Below, in pieces: positions 12,119 to 24,149 of a stretch of 64,000 nt of DNA (its first letter is position 1; the number at the start of each line of letters is the position of its first letter). The position numbers were made by a program, and so were the translations under genes. The notes under the pieces are model-generated. The model ran no database searches. It saw nothing but the letters and a program-made list of their open reading frames with translations, and was not told the DNA's origin. Origin of the DNA: Dryococelus australis (lineage: Eukaryota; Arthropoda; Insecta; Phasmatodea; Phasmatidae); contig CM056995.1 in NCBI GenBank assembly GCA_029891345.1, forward strand, positions 213,975,047 through 214,039,046, given 5' to 3'.

Positions 12119-12560
12119 AAATTTGGTGAGTCCCCGATGATGCATACATTTCTTGAATTTGTCGCAGTTCAGCACTTTCGTCAAGGAATCGGCAACCACA
12201 TCTTTTGTGGACACATACTTGAAATCAATTTTTGCTGAGAACTCTTTCACGGATGAAGTGGTGCCTAACATCAATGTGCTAGGTTCTAGCTTGATAAGTC
12301 CCATTAATTGCAAGATTTTGAGCTCCTTGGTTGTCTACAAAGATGATTATAGGAGTCTCGCCAGTGGATGGAATTATTTCTTGAGATAGTCCTCTCAACT
12401 ACAGTGCTTCCTGAGTTGCAGCAGACATGGACATGTACTCAGCCTCAGTTGTTGAGAGGGCAATAGTTGGTTGTCTTTTCGTGCACCAAGAGATAGGAGC
12501 TTTACACTTCAAAAATATGTAACTGGTCACGGACCTTCGCTCATCAAGGTCGCTGGCCCA
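12098..12560 (-). pseudogene. copia RNase H remnant
   Basis: The C-terminal part reads FKYVSTKDVVADSLTKVLN, the typical end of copia RNase H (a V-x-T-x-D-x-x-A-D-x-L-T-K pattern), close to the 3' LTR. It would degrade the RNA strand of the RNA:DNA hybrid during reverse transcription. Broken fossil. Confidence 0.85.
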
Positions 12561-13440
12561 ATCAGCATCACAAAATCCTGAGATGGTTCCTTTCTCATCT
12601 CCATCAAACTCTAGCTTCCACTGTGAAGTCCCTTTTATTTATCTGATAACACGTTTGACAGCAGCCCAGAGTTCCATGTCCAGGTTGCCATTAAATCTGC
12701 TCAGGCACTCATAGGGGTATAAATAGGTTTACACTGATCCATATCAAAGCGCATGAGGACTTGCTTAATGTAAGCTTCCTGATTGAGCCAAATTTTCCTT
12801 TCTTTGCTCTTACCAGTTAATTGGAATCCAAGGACGAATTTTGCTTCTCCAAGATAAGTCATCTGGAACATCTTCGAAAGTTGCGATTTCACATATCGCT
12901 TCAGTTTTCCATCATTTGTAAAGATTAAAAAATCATCAACCCGTCCCCACCACAAATATAATCGTTTTACCATCCACTTTGTAATATATGCATGAATCAA
13001 ATCTAGATTGATGAAGCCCAAGCTTTTTAAACAGGAATCCAATTTGTTGTTCCAGACTCTGCTGGTTTGCTTAAGTCCATATAGACTTTTCTTTAGTCGA
13101 CATACTTGGTTCGATTTGTTGTCATATCCTGAAGGCTGATGCATGAAAATTTCCTCGTCCAGGTCTCCTTGTAGGAAAGCTGACACTGCATCCATATGGT
13201 CAATATCGAGGTCTTGCTTTGCATCCATGGTCAAACGAAAACGAATTGAGCTATACCGCATAACTGGAGAAAAGGTTTCTTCATAGTCCGTATCTCTCCT
13301 TTGGGCGCATCCTTAACCACAAGCCGAGTTTTATGTTGAACAATTTTGTCAGAGGCATCCTTCTTCGTTTTGAACACCCATTTGAAATCCAGTGCTCTCC
13401 AGGGTAAGGGGGGGGGGGGGGGTCGACCAATTACCATGCT
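12560..13440 (-). pseudogene. copia reverse transcriptase remnant
   Basis: Typical copia RT text is visible: DAVSAFLQGDLDEEIFMHQP, then CRLKKSLYGLKQTSRVWNNK, then VDDFLIFT and LGFQL. These correspond to the palm and the surrounding fingers. N-terminal text reading WVFKTKKDA (near 13350) fits the start of the RT domain. A G-homopolymer run (about 13410-13422) lies within it. It copied element RNA into DNA inside virus-like particles. Broken fossil. Confidence 0.9.
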
Positions 13441-13639
13441 TTGTTGTCCAGTTGCGATTTTAATTCACAGTCCATGACTGCGACCCATAGATCCTTGTCC
13501 GTACAACGCAAAGCCTCTTCACAAGTAACAGGATCCATCATGTCACTAATAAAAACAGCATAGGTGACAAAATTTTGCAAGCAGAGGGAGGTTTACAGTC
13601 CCTAAGATGTCTAGGAGCAGTAGACTCTCCACGAGGTAT

Positions 13640-14900
13640 ATTAGAAGTCAGAGGTAGCAAGAAATCAGGATCACCAACAGAATCGTCAGGAACGTCATCA
13701 GAATCATCAATATATTATCAGTGGCAATGGATTCACCAATTGCATCAGGCTCATCAGGGATTTCATAAAAATCTCCAGTTATCTGTGGTTTAGATTTAGT
13801 CAACAAGGAACTGCCCCACTGGTCTTCAGCAAAGGTGACATCTCTTGACACAAACATAACCTGTTTTGCTGGAACATAAAGTCTATAACCCTTTGATTCC
13901 AAACAAAAATGCAAGGTGCAGACCGCTGGCTCAGTTTCGATTTTTTTTCCAGCAGGAACGTACGCAAACGCCTTACATCCAAATGTTCGAAGATGTTTTA
14001 GAGACAGCTGTTTACCTGACCACACTTGTTCTCGGATGGTCTCTACAGACTTGCACGATGTTCTGTTCAAAAGACAGACAGCAGAATACATGGCTTCGGT
14101 CCAAAAGGCACTTGGCAGCCCTGACTGTAAGATTGTAATAGTAGACATCTTGCTCGATCGAGAAGCACCCGATTTAGTCTCTCCGATTTACCATTATGAG
14201 CCGACGTGTAAGGCAACTTATTTGATGCAGAATGCCTGAGGATTCTAAAGATTCACGAAGATCATGATTACAACATTCCTCTCCATTGTGGGTACGCAAA
14301 ATTTTAATTTTCCTGCCTACCTAGGTCTCAACGTGCCGTTTAAAGATTTTAAAGTGTTCGGCGACTTGGTCCTTCGACTTTAAGAATTAAAAAAACTATT
14401 TGTGGCTGAAGTCATCAAGAAAAGTCAAAATATATCTCGATCCAGCCAAAGACCCCACTTCCATTGGACCAGCCAGGTCGGAATGCACTAACTCTAACAC
14501 AAGACTGGTAGTCGAATCACTTGTTGGGAAAGGCAAATGGTGGCTTTTGCCTAGCATGCATGTGTCACAAATGATGGAACATTTCTCATGAGATGAAAAG
14601 TCAATATCATGGGCTATACCACGCAACCTCTTCAAACGATCAAAATTTAGACGATCCATGCGTCGGTGCCATAGACTGATGTCAGTGCATTGCATAGAGT
14701 ATAATTTATTGGTAGACAGAATGTGTAACTTAAATATACCGTCCACCAAAGTTGCAGTAGTAATCAGTTGATTTGCTGAGTTGTAAACTCGACCTCCTGT
14801 GCTGTCAAACACAACAGTATTTTCTTTAAAAACAATTCGTCCTACTGATAAGAGGTTTACTTGGCTATCAGGTACATGGTAAATATCACTCACCTGAATG
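13640..14900 (-). pseudogene. copia GAG-pre-integrase and integrase remnant
   Basis: Reading from 14893 downwards: VPDSQVNLLSVGRI (typical protease-integrase linker), WHRRMDRLNFDRLKRL with CDTCMLGKSHHLPFP (HHCC zinc-binding pre-integrase domain), then HSDLAGPMEVGSLAGSRYIL with FLDDFS (start of the catalytic core). Around 14000-14148 is the later part of the core (GLPSAFWTEAMYSAVCLLNR) and the region following it. The integrase joins element cDNA to host DNA. Broken fossil. Confidence 0.9.
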
Positions 14901-14929
14901 TCAGAGGTGTCACCTCAAATACTCACAGG

Positions 14930-15240
14930 AAGAATCATATTGCCAGCTGTATCTGATACAATTTTATTATTATTTACGGCAGTAATTGTCAATGTAGGAG
15001 CCTTTCTAGAATTTTCCAGACGTCTTGAGATACTACAAATATGAACTGAAGTACACGAGTCAAGATACCAGTCAACATTCACTTGAGAATGTTATTGCAT
15101 CGAAAAAGGAGCTGCAAACATTGATTTCGCACTGTTAATGGGTTTGTTTATGTTCTTTCTACTCGTTACTTGGTCACAGTTCCGCGAGATGTGGCCATAC
15201 CTGTTACACTCATAGCAGCGTGGTCCTTCTTGGTATGTTC
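14930..15240 (-). pseudogene. copia nucleocapsid zinc knuckle and protease remnant
   Basis: A CCHC knuckle, CYECNRYGHISRNC (C-x2-C-x4-H-x4-C), lies at about 15170-15223 on the minus strand. It is followed downstream by WYLDSCTSVHIC near 15040-15090, the position and text of the copia aspartic protease active-site region. The knuckle binds element RNA and the protease matures Gag-Pol. Broken fossil. Confidence 0.8.
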
Positions 15241-15925
15241 TCCAGAGATGCGGTCGTTATTGGAACTGTTACTGTTCCTATGGGATGTTCTTTTGGAACT
15301 GGAAGTATACAACGTCAAATCGCCCTCGTAATATGGTGATTCGGATTTCACCGATGTAATATCCTGTAACAATTTTACCTTTATAGAATCTCCAGTCACC
15401 TGGACCCCCACGAATTTTCATTACCCATGATCATCGGCTCAAATTTACTAGGTAAACCAGCGAGGAGTATAGCACCAGTCCATTCGTCACTAACTTGTAG
15501 ACCAACTGTCGATAATTTGTGCGCCGTATTCATAATCCGGTTCACATATTCTTCCACAGAATGACATTCGCCCAATTTCGTAGTTATTATAATATGGAGA
15601 AGACCTATTTTTCTCGTCAAACTGTCATCCTGAAACACCTTTTGCAAATTTTCCCGAGTTGCCTTGGCAGTGGTCCTTTGAATGTGCTCATAATTCAACG
15701 GATCGACCAATAAAAATCTACTTGGATCGGCATTTCGTGTTGCGTTTTGCATCAGTATCTGAACCTGTAACATAATCCCAAAGGTATGCCTGAACAGCAA
15801 ACTTCCATGTGTTGTAATTTTCTCTCCCTTTGAGGCGCTCAATGGGAAGCGCAGCTGGTTGACTGGACATAGCGGATGGTGTTTCGTATTCACACACTTG
15901 AGATGGCAAATATCCCTTCAAAAAA
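15240..15925 (-). pseudogene. copia gag (capsid) remnant
   Basis: Starts just inside the 5' LTR and primer-binding site. Text such as LKGRENYNTWKFAVQAYLWD (UBN2/gag N-terminal pattern) and VEEYVNRIMNTAHKLSTVG with WTGAILLAGLPSKFEPMIM is characteristic of copia capsid. Broken fossil. Confidence 0.9.
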
Positions 15926-15928
15926 ATT

Positions 15929-15945
15929 CCGCACAGCCCATAACC
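15929..15945 (-). other. copia primer-binding site
   Basis: Directly inside the 5' LTR the minus strand reads GGGTTATGGGCTGTGC. This resembles the copia primer-binding site GGTTATGGGCCCAG, known to pair with an internal half of initiator methionine tRNA. Confidence 0.75.
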
Positions 15946-16168
15946 CGTAGGAAAGGGAATTCAATGGGACTTGCATAGGTAATTGATGTATATACACGAC
16001 TTGCTGAATTGAACTAACTGAGCCATTTTACTAACATACAGAATGACACAGATTAGATACAACAACGACGACATTGCACACAAGACTACAATGCAAGAAA
16101 CCGAAGCGACATCTACAGGGCAGGTATATAGTCTATCTAACAGTGTTGACTCAACTAATATTCCAACA
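15946..16168 (-). repeat. copia 5' LTR
   Basis: Begins TGTTGGAATATTAG on the minus strand, the common start of Ty1/copia LTRs, and ends next to the primer-binding site. Pairs with 11892-12118. Confidence 0.93.
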
Positions 16169-16173
16169 GTTAT

Positions 16174-16326
16174 GCAGTGTGACATTTTTTAAATAAATAT
16201 AAAACGTACGCAATTATCGTTATTATATTAATCGCAACAACGTGTGTTTGCATTTTTACGCACATAATATTACTAGCCTTTACTTTGGATAAATGGCATT
16301 TTATACTTCCAAGCTGAATCAAAACA

Positions 16327-16361
<35 letters not shown>

Positions 16362-17249
16362 AATTACTACTATGCAGGATGACATTTCTGAAATAGAAGT
16401 GTCTCTCTCAAGTCTCAACGCTTTCGTATCAGTAGTTAAATGCGTATTTCATTATAATTATCGTTATAATCATATTTATCGTAAATTATGCACGCATTTC
16501 CATGTACATTACGAAGGAAATCCTATTTTCGTATTCAAATATATAACATTTAACCTAAACAGTTAAGAGTTTTGAGTCTCAAGTGACCTACAATTTTACA
16601 AATCTTGTCTATGTTCTTAACATGCATTTATGTTGTTATTAATCTAAAATAAACATATGGTTACAACACTCACTTTAAACACATCTATTACATTTAAATT
16701 GCAAATTGATCAAAAACGACACACTGGTTTTATATCTATTTATTTTTTATTTATCCTGTTGATCCCAAATGGAGTAAAACCATGTAAAATAAATACATTT
16801 TCGTATTTAAATGTACACATAGGGCCACCTACACACGAATACCGTGTACAAATCGTGTCTCAAGACATCCCTCGATATAAATTATGGAAAATGAGATTTA
16901 TTTATTTTTTCTGTCTCTCTTGATACTAGTTTTGGTGACGTAGTCTCAAGAGTAGACTATTAAACACCAAAACGAGTTTTAACTGAAAACGCTCTCAAGT
17001 GAGAGCTACATCAAAACTAGTCTCAAAACGAATATCAAGATTTGTTTATTAAATAGTATATGTTCGCAAGAAGAGTTTCAAGAGCTGATACAGGACTATT
17101 AATACTGACTGACTAGCACGCACGCGCCTCGACATTATAGTCGCCTGCGGTAAGGCTCACTTCCACAGTTGCCATCGTGGACGGTAAATGCTCCTTTCCT
17201 TTGTATTTGTACGCTCGTTGTATGCGTGTGTGTATGTGTATACTATGTT
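16174..17249. other. intergenic, AT-rich, with an AT microsatellite and a hairpin
   Basis: (AT)n tract at about 16327-16361. Short frames are unrecognised. At 16926-17025 an imperfect inverted repeat pairs ACTAGTTTTGGTG...GTAG with CTACATCAAAACTAGT, a stem of about 20 pairs around a loop of about 50 bases. No other feature seen. Confidence 0.5.
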
Positions 17250-17401
17250 CCACCTCACATTAGCACTTTTGAAATGAATCTTAGAAAAATGTCACTGCTC
17301 CTGCGTGCCATATATTTTAACGGGCTCACTGAATGACATGCGCCCAGTAAAGTACGTAGCGAGGGAAGGAAAGTAGTTTCATATCTTAACGACGAATAAA
17401 A
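17250..17401 (+). mobile_element. left half of palindromic MITE, interrupted by the foldback element
   Basis: Matches the left half of the complete copy at 52333-52490: GCACTTTTGAAAT, CATATATTTTAA, GGGC..CACTGA, CCCAGTAAAGT, AATATCTTAACG-type landmarks in the same order. The rest of the copy resumes at 24801. Its outer terminal bases are decayed. Confidence 0.85.
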
Positions 17402-17479
17402 AGCGCTAGTAGTATGATTTAGGGACTACTGGGGCACAGGAGCCATGAGCCGGCACCTGCCCCGATTGTCGACATTTTG

Positions 17480-17635
17480 GATAACGTCATTTCCGACCGC
17501 CATCTTGGATTACATGATTTCCGACCACATTTTGGATTACGACATTGCTGGTCATCAATTTGGATTACGTCATTTCCGATTTCCATCTTGATTACGTCAT
17601 TTCCGGTCGCCATATTTGATACATCATTTCTTTAG
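17480..17635 (+). repeat. tandem ~33-bp YY1/CRE/ETS-like units, left arm
   Basis: About five or six degenerate units, each of the order CCATCTTGGATT, ACGTCATTTCCG, ACC/GGTCG. The unit contains text matching the vertebrate YY1 (fly Pho) core GCCATCTTG, a CRE/ATF core TTACGTCA and an ETS core TTTCCGG. The mirror array lies in the right arm. Motif identity is seen; binding is inference. Confidence 0.7.
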
Positions 17636-18075
17636 TCAGCTTCGTTCCACCTCATGCTCTATCATTCCAAATCACAATCCACCATCTTGGATTCCATCTC
17701 TTTAGTCATTTCGTTCCACCTCATGCTCTATCATTCCACCTTGGAATCTACTATCCTGGATTCCATTTCTTTTTGCTCTATCATTCCACCTCGGCATTCC
17801 CAACCTTGGATTCAATTTATTAAGTCACCGTCATTCCACCTCATGCTCTATCATTCCAACACACAATCCACCATCTTGGATTTAATTTATTTAGTCACTT
17901 CGTTCCACCTCATGCTCTATCAATCCACCTCAGCATCCACCATCTTGAAATCAAATTATTCGTGCTATATCACTCTACCATCTTGTTTATCCATTTTATT
18001 AGTCACCGCCATGCCACATCATGCTCTATCATTCCACCTTGTTAGCCACAATTTTGACATCTGTCCACTTTGCCC
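17636..18075 (+). repeat. tandem ~80-bp units, left arm
   Basis: At least five imperfect units containing TTCCACCTCATGCTCTATC and CCACCATCTTGGATTC. Open frames through the array (such as 17654-18136) come from the repeat period and are not genes. The mirror copies lie at about 24150-24600. Confidence 0.85.
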
Positions 18076-18199
18076 ATCACCAGGAGCGCTGTATGTATTG
18101 TTTAGTAGTTGGCCGCCAGGCGAGCTGTCTATTTAGTTCCAGCACCTCCCACCAACTTCCGGTTATGCCATATGCTACAAGAAGCACTAGTGTCATTGC

Positions 18200-19510
18200 A
18201 GCCATCTTATTTCCTAATCTATCTACCTACTCACTACCTTACCCAGTGTTCAACCTACTTACAAACTCACTGTTCTTACATATCCACCTACCCACTGTTC
18301 AACCAAAATACCTACTCTCTTACCTAAACACATAATGCTCTACACAACTACCCATCACTCCACCCATGTACCCTCTACTCTACTTACCTACTTACATTCC
18401 CCACTGATCTACCCTCCTCCCAACCAACACATTGCTCTACCCACCTAACCACCTACCCACTAAACACTCACCTTCCTCTATAATTACCCTGCCAACAGCT
18501 CTACTTACAGCCATGCCCACTTACCTAACAGTCTACCCTCCTACTCTCGTACCCTGTGCTCTACCTATCACTCTAACCACCTACTCACCTACCTACTGCT
18601 CGGCCAAACGACCTACTGCTCGACCCTTCTACCTACTACTCTAGCCACTGGTCCACTTTACAACCCAAAAGTCTACCCACATCATAACCCAAGTCCACCC
18701 ACCTCACAGTCCACCAATCCGTTGCTTTACCCACCTACCCACCACTCTACCCACCTCTCTACTTACCTACTTATATACCCAATGCTTTACCCACTGCACT
18801 ACTTACCACTTTACCCACCTACCCATCACTCTACTAAACTACTTACATAACTAATATATCCACCCACTCACTGCCCTACCCACTACTCTATGCACCCACC
18901 TACAGATCTACCCATCTACATACCCACACACCTACCTACCCTCTACCTACCTACCCATCCAACTTTCACTCTACAATCCTACCCACATTCCTACTGATCT
19001 ACTAACCTACATACACCTACTGCCCTACCCATCTAACCAACTGCCTACCATTCCACCTACCCACACACCCACTGCTCTTCTTAAATTCATAGCTACCCAT
19101 TGCTCCACTCACCTACCCAACTACCTAACCACCTTCTCCCCTACACACCTACTCAACACTCCATCCAATGCTCTACCCACAAACCCACCAGTCTATATAT
19201 TTACCTATATACCCACTGCTCCACCCACCTCCCCAACAACACATTGCTCTACTCACCTAACCACCTACTGCTCTACCCAACTTCATACCAACCTACCCAC
19301 CTTCGTCTCAACTAAAATACTCACCCACCCACCATCAGCCCTCCCCGCAACTATTCACACCTAACACTTATCTTAATTACTGACTTACTTATGGTTCTAT
19401 CCACCTACCCACTAAACACTCGCCCTCCTCTATAAGTATCCGCCAACTGCTCTACTTACAGCTGCACCCACCTATCTAACACTCTACCCTCCTACCCCCT
19501 ACCCACTGCT
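18200..19510 (+). repeat. CTACCCAC-type low-complexity array, left arm
   Basis: About 1.3 kb of degenerate CTACCCACCTAC, CACTGCTCTACC and related units, strongly C-rich on the plus strand. Its reverse complement fills about 21480-24050. Many short Thr/Pro/Leu-rich frames arise from it; none is a gene. Confidence 0.95.
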
Positions 19511-21440
19511 GGTTCGTCCCTTTAATTTTGTTGTGTCGTCAGAGAAGGCTCTTAATTTAAATATTGGCGCAGTGCCTTGTTTGTAGATCGTTAAGGCGTT
19601 TAATGTTTTTAATATTGTGACCTGCCAGAAGTATTATCCCCTTGTGAGATGCTCATATATTTTGGGGTTTATTGTTCGATTCTTAGAACTGTTCCCCGAC
19701 AATTGGTTGCGTGTGGAATTTCGTCTATTATTATCAGTATATTTTGAGTACTTAAAATGTGTAGCATTCTTTATCAACTTGTGTTACTTGTTTCCATCAC
19801 GCCTGTTTGACGCTTTGAGACAGCAACCTGAATTCTCGTCACTGCGAGTGGTTATTGAAAAGTGAATGACTGTGTTCACTCGAAAATTGTTCTTGTCACT
19901 AGTTGACAGAGGCCTTAGGTGCCTTTAATTAATCTGTCCTGAACTCATTTACACTGAATATTGACTTCTTCAATGATCAAACTTGATAGTGTCTTGTTCT
20001 GGTTGTAGAACTGTCCACAAGGTGAGTTGATGTAGTGAGCTGAACTAATCTTATTAAAAATAAAACTTCTTTATTCTTATTTTTTCGTGTTAGTTACATT
20101 TACATTTTGGGTTATTTTGTATCGAGTGTACGATTTGTGCCCTTTTGTAGTGCAAGGTCTTAGATTTTTATTTTTTTTATTTTGTAGGAAGTTGAATATC
20201 TTTTACCTCATATAACACTGAATATTTTTTTCCCCATTTAGACAACTTCGTTCCACCTTGTGTAGGACTCAGTGTATATATATTCCCATTGTGTAGGAAA
20301 ATGAATACTTTTTTACTTAGTCATATCCATTCTACCCCATGCTAGGCCTTGTAAAAATTTTACCTCGGGGTGTTGGACTGAACCATTCATGTAGGACTTT
20401 AGTTAGCGATTATGCACGTCGTGGTTCCATGGTAGTCGATCTCAAAGCCAAACCTTTATATTCGCAATTCATCTTCGCAATATGGGAGCACTCTGAGAAA
20501 ACCCGAATACTCGTTCGCATCAGAATAAAAAACATGCAGGAACTATTATATATGAGATAGGAATGAATATATGTATATAATGGGTATAAGATAGGAATAT
20601 ATATAAGATCGGTATTTATGAATATATATAATAGGAATATATATATATATGATAGGTATTTATGAATATATAATAGGAATATACATAATTATGCATATTC
20701 CTATTATATATATTGATAAATTACTATAATATATGTTTCTATCCTATATATTTAAGTATATATGTATATATATTCCTATCTTATGTATAATAGTACCTTC
20801 GTGTTGTTATTGGAATGGATGGTTGGTACAATCAGATGGTTTGTTTGATGAGTGATACTATACTTGGTTGGTGCCTGATGGCAATGATTTTATGATAGGT
20901 ATGCTGGGGTTACGAATTTTGGTATATTTTTCCCGATTTTTTGGATTTTTTTTTGTTTTGCAGTATTGGATGGTGGCTAGGTAAAGGTATGTGTTGATTT
21001 GTAGGGTAATGGGCACAAACGCCTTATTGTTGACAAGTACCTCCTTATCAGCAATGTTGCAAACTAGTCTCGTCCTCCCCCACTCTTGGCCTTTATTTCC
21101 TTTGCAACTTGGTCAGCCATACTCGCTTCTACTGTTCGAGAGATATAACCTATCGAGAGATTTTGCTAGAAATGTGAGGCCAGTCTCTTTTTTCTTTATC
21201 TATTCTATATGATGAGCTGGGTATATACATTGGTTGACTGGTTTGTCGATGTCTCTTGCTTGTATGGCCTACCAGTATGGTAGTAGCGATGCCTTAAATG
21301 TGTGAATGGGAACATTGTAGAAGTTTGGGTTGACTGCAGGGGGGACTTTTTTTTTGATAGAATACCTTTGTCTCTGAGTGTAACATGCCTGTATGGCTAT
21401 TAAACAGGAGGGCAGGATGTATGATGACAGGTGATATGGT
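19511..21440. other. central unique segment of the foldback element
   Basis: The only part of the element without an inverted partner. It is AT-rich, includes a TATA-type low-complexity stretch at about 20560-20790, and has short unrecognised frames (19617-19865, 20339-20560, 20991-21212). No transposase motif, reverse transcriptase or zinc finger was recognised. Confidence 0.6.
20555..20790. repeat. AT-rich tandem ATAGGAATATATATA array
   Basis: Repeats built from TAGGAATATATA and the reverse pattern TATATTCCTAT, so the stretch is itself partly palindromic. Confidence 0.9.
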
Positions 21441-21469
21441 TAGTATAAAAGGTCGAAATTTATAGCTTG

Positions 21470-24050
21470 AATATTTTGTTGGTTAGTCTAATGATATGAA
21501 TAGTATGTTTTGGGTAGTGAGATGAGTAGAGCAGTAGGTAGGTGAATAGGTGGTTAGAGTGGTAGATAGAGCAGTGAGTATGAGGGTAGAGTGTTAGGTA
21601 GGTGGGTACAGCTGTAAGTAGAGCAGTTGGTGGGCAATTATAGAGAAGGGCGAGTGTTTAGTGGATAGGTTGATGGAACCATAAGTAAAACAATAATTAA
21701 AATAAGTGTTAGGTATGAAGATCAGTGAGTAGGACTGGTGGTGGATAGGTGAGTATTTGAGTTGAGCCGAAAGTGGGTAGGTCGGTATGAAGGTGGATAG
21801 AGCAGTAGATGGTTAGGTTGGTAGAACGATGTGGGTAGAGTATTGGTTGAAGTGTTGAGTAGGTGTGTAGGGGGGGAGGTGGTTAGGTAGTTGGGTAGGT
21901 GGGTGGAGCAATGGGTAGGTGTGAATTTAAGAAGAGCAGTGGGTGTGTTGGTAGGTGGAATGATAGGCAGTTGGTTAGATGGGTAGAGCAGTCGGTATGT
22001 GTGTAGGTTAGTAGAGATTTAGGAATGGGATAGGATGGTAGAGTGAAAGGTGGATGGGTAGGTAGGTAAAGTGTTGGGTAGGTGTGGTGGGTGTGTAGAT
22101 GGGTAGAGCTGTAGGTAGGTGGGTGTGTGTAGGTTCATAGAGTGGAGGGTAGGGTTGTGGGTGGGTGGATATATTAGTTGTTATGTAAATATATTAGTAG
22201 ACTGGTGTGTAGGTGGGTAAAGCAGTAGGTAGGTAGGTTGGTGTGTGGGTCTAGCAATAGGTAGGTGCAAAGCTAGATGGGTTTGTTAGAGTTGTGGCTA
22301 AAGAAGTAACTGGTTAGAACAGTAAGTGGGTATAATGGTAGGTATGTATGTAGGTAAGAAGAGTGGTACTGGGGTAGAATAATGGGTGGGTAGTTAAGTA
22401 GAGCAGTTGGTAGGTAGGTGAATAGGGAAGTGGGTTGGTGGGTAGGTGTGCAGAGCAGTGTGTGAATTTGCGAAATGTTTTGAGAAGCATGTGGAGAGCT
22501 GCGCCGAGGGTGCGGAGACTTTTGTGGAGGGCGCGGAGAGTTGTGTGGAGGGTGGGGACAGTTGTGCGGAGGGAGCAGAGAGTTGTGTAGAGAGTTGCGG
22601 ATCTAAGTGCGGTGCCTGCGGTGCTTGTGGTGCTAAGTACGGATGGTGTGGAGATGAGTGAGGAGTCAGCAGTGAGGAGTAATTAGAGCTGGTAAAATTT
22701 GGTTTGGTAGAATGGTAGACAGTTGGTTAGATGGGTAGATCAGTAGGTGTATGTAGGTTATTAGAGATTTAGGAATGTGGGTAGGATTGTAGAGTGAAAG
22801 GTGGATGGCTAGGTAGGTAGAGTGGTAGGTAGGTGGGTAGTAGATGGGTGTAGATGGGTAGAGCTGTAGGCAGGTGCATAGAGTGTTTGGTAGGGCAGTG
22901 AGTGGGTGGATATATTAGTTATGTAAGTAGGTTAGTAGAGTAATATGTAATTGGGTATAGTGGTAGGTGGGTAGAGTGGTAAGTAGTGCAGTGGGTAGAG
23001 CAGTGGGTACGTAAGTAGGTAATTAGAGTGATTGGTAGATGGGTAGAATAGAAGGTAGGTGGGTAGAGCAATTTGTAGGTGGACAGTGAGATGGGTAGAC
23101 TTTTGGGTAATGATGTGAGAGAGTCAGCTATTGGGTATTGTAGTGGTAGGGATGTAGAGTTTAGTGTAGGTGGGAGAGTAGGTAGTGAGTAGGTGGTTAG
23201 GTGTAGGTAGTGTGGGTAGGATGGTGGAGGGTAGTGTTAGTAGGTAGGCTGTGTAAGTAGGTGGGTAAAACAATGTGTTGTTGGGGAGGTGTAGACCAGT
23301 GGGTTGGTGGGTAGGTGGGTTGAGCAATAGGTATGTAGGTAAGTAGTAGTGTGGAGTGGTGGAATGTGGGTAAACATTGAGTTGGAGTGGTGCGTAGGGG
23401 TGTAGAACTATGAGTTGTTAGGTAGTGGGTTAGGTTGGTAGCAATGGGTATGTATAGTTAGTAGAGGTTTAGAGGAGTAGGTGTTGAGTAAGATGTGGAT
23501 GGGTAGGTGGGTGTGATGAGTAGAGTGTAGGTGATGTGTGTAGGATAGGTGTAGGGTAGGATGGTGTTGTAGAATTGATTAGGTGAGTGGTGGGGTAGGT
23601 GTATGTTAGCAGTATGGGTAGGGTTGGTTATGGTGGGTGATGTAGCTGTAGGTAGGCTAGGGTAGTAGTTGTAGCAGGTAGGTTGTGGTGTTGGTAGGTG
23701 CTAAGCATATGCAGGTTAGGTTTGTAGGTTAGATGGTAGTTTGTTAGTTTGTTGTGTGTGGTAGGTGGGTAGAGCAGTAAGTGGTTAGAGTAGGAGGTGG
23801 GTAAACTAGTGGGTGTGTAGTCAGGTAGATCAGATGGTAGGTAGGTGGGTAGAGCTGTGGGGAATGTAGGTAGGTAAGTAGAGCAGTGGTTACATGGGTG
23901 GAGTGGTGAGTAGGTGTGTAGACAGTAGGTGTTAGGCAAGAAGGTAGGTATGTTGGTTGGACAGTGGGTTTGTGGATAGGTAAGAAGAACAGTGGGTTAA
24001 TGGGTTGGTTGGTAGAACAGTGGGTAAGGTAGTGGGTAGGTGGATATACT
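21470..24050 (-). repeat. GTGGGTAG-type low-complexity array, right arm
   Basis: Reverse-complement partner of the left array, about 2.6 kb, built from GGTAGGTGGGTAGAGCAGT-like units. It is longer than the left arm, so the arms have expanded or contracted independently. Confidence 0.95.
22485..22665 (+). repeat. minisatellite spelling Cys-Ala-Glu-Gly repeats
   Basis: Units like GGAGAGTTGTGTGGAGGGTG and TGCGGTGCTTGTGGTGC embedded in the right arm. The 71-codon frame across it reads regular Cys/Gly/Glu repeats but is a by-product of a repeat whose period is a multiple of three. It has no counterpart at the matching place in the left arm. Confidence 0.7.
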
Positions 24051-24149
24051 AGGAATCAAAATGGCTGCAGGGACACAATGCTCCTTGTAGCATATGGCAG
24101 AACCTGTGTTTGGTGGGGGGTGCTGGAACTACATAGACAGCTCGTATGG

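Larger units (their letters stand above)
11892..16168 (-). mobile_element. Ty1/copia LTR retrotransposon, broken fossil
   Basis: A complete-length but broken copia-superfamily element of about 4.28 kb on the minus strand. Both ends are flanked by the 5-base target-site duplication GTTAT (11887-11891 and 16169-16173), so the ends are well placed. The outer ends read TGTTGG...CCTACA on the coding strand. Domain order is gag, protease, integrase, reverse transcriptase, RNase H, the Pseudoviridae order. The LTRs differ at roughly 9% of positions by eye, so the insertion is not recent. Coding parts carry on the order of ten or more breaks. Confidence 0.95.

Noticed and set aside
17654-18136. 160-codon frame
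   Set aside because: Follows the ~80-bp tandem units of the left foldback arm; the repeated peptides mirror the DNA repeat.
22446-22661. 71-codon Cys/Glu/Gly-rich frame
   Set aside because: Sits in a minisatellite inside the foldback arm; no start context or homologue recognised.
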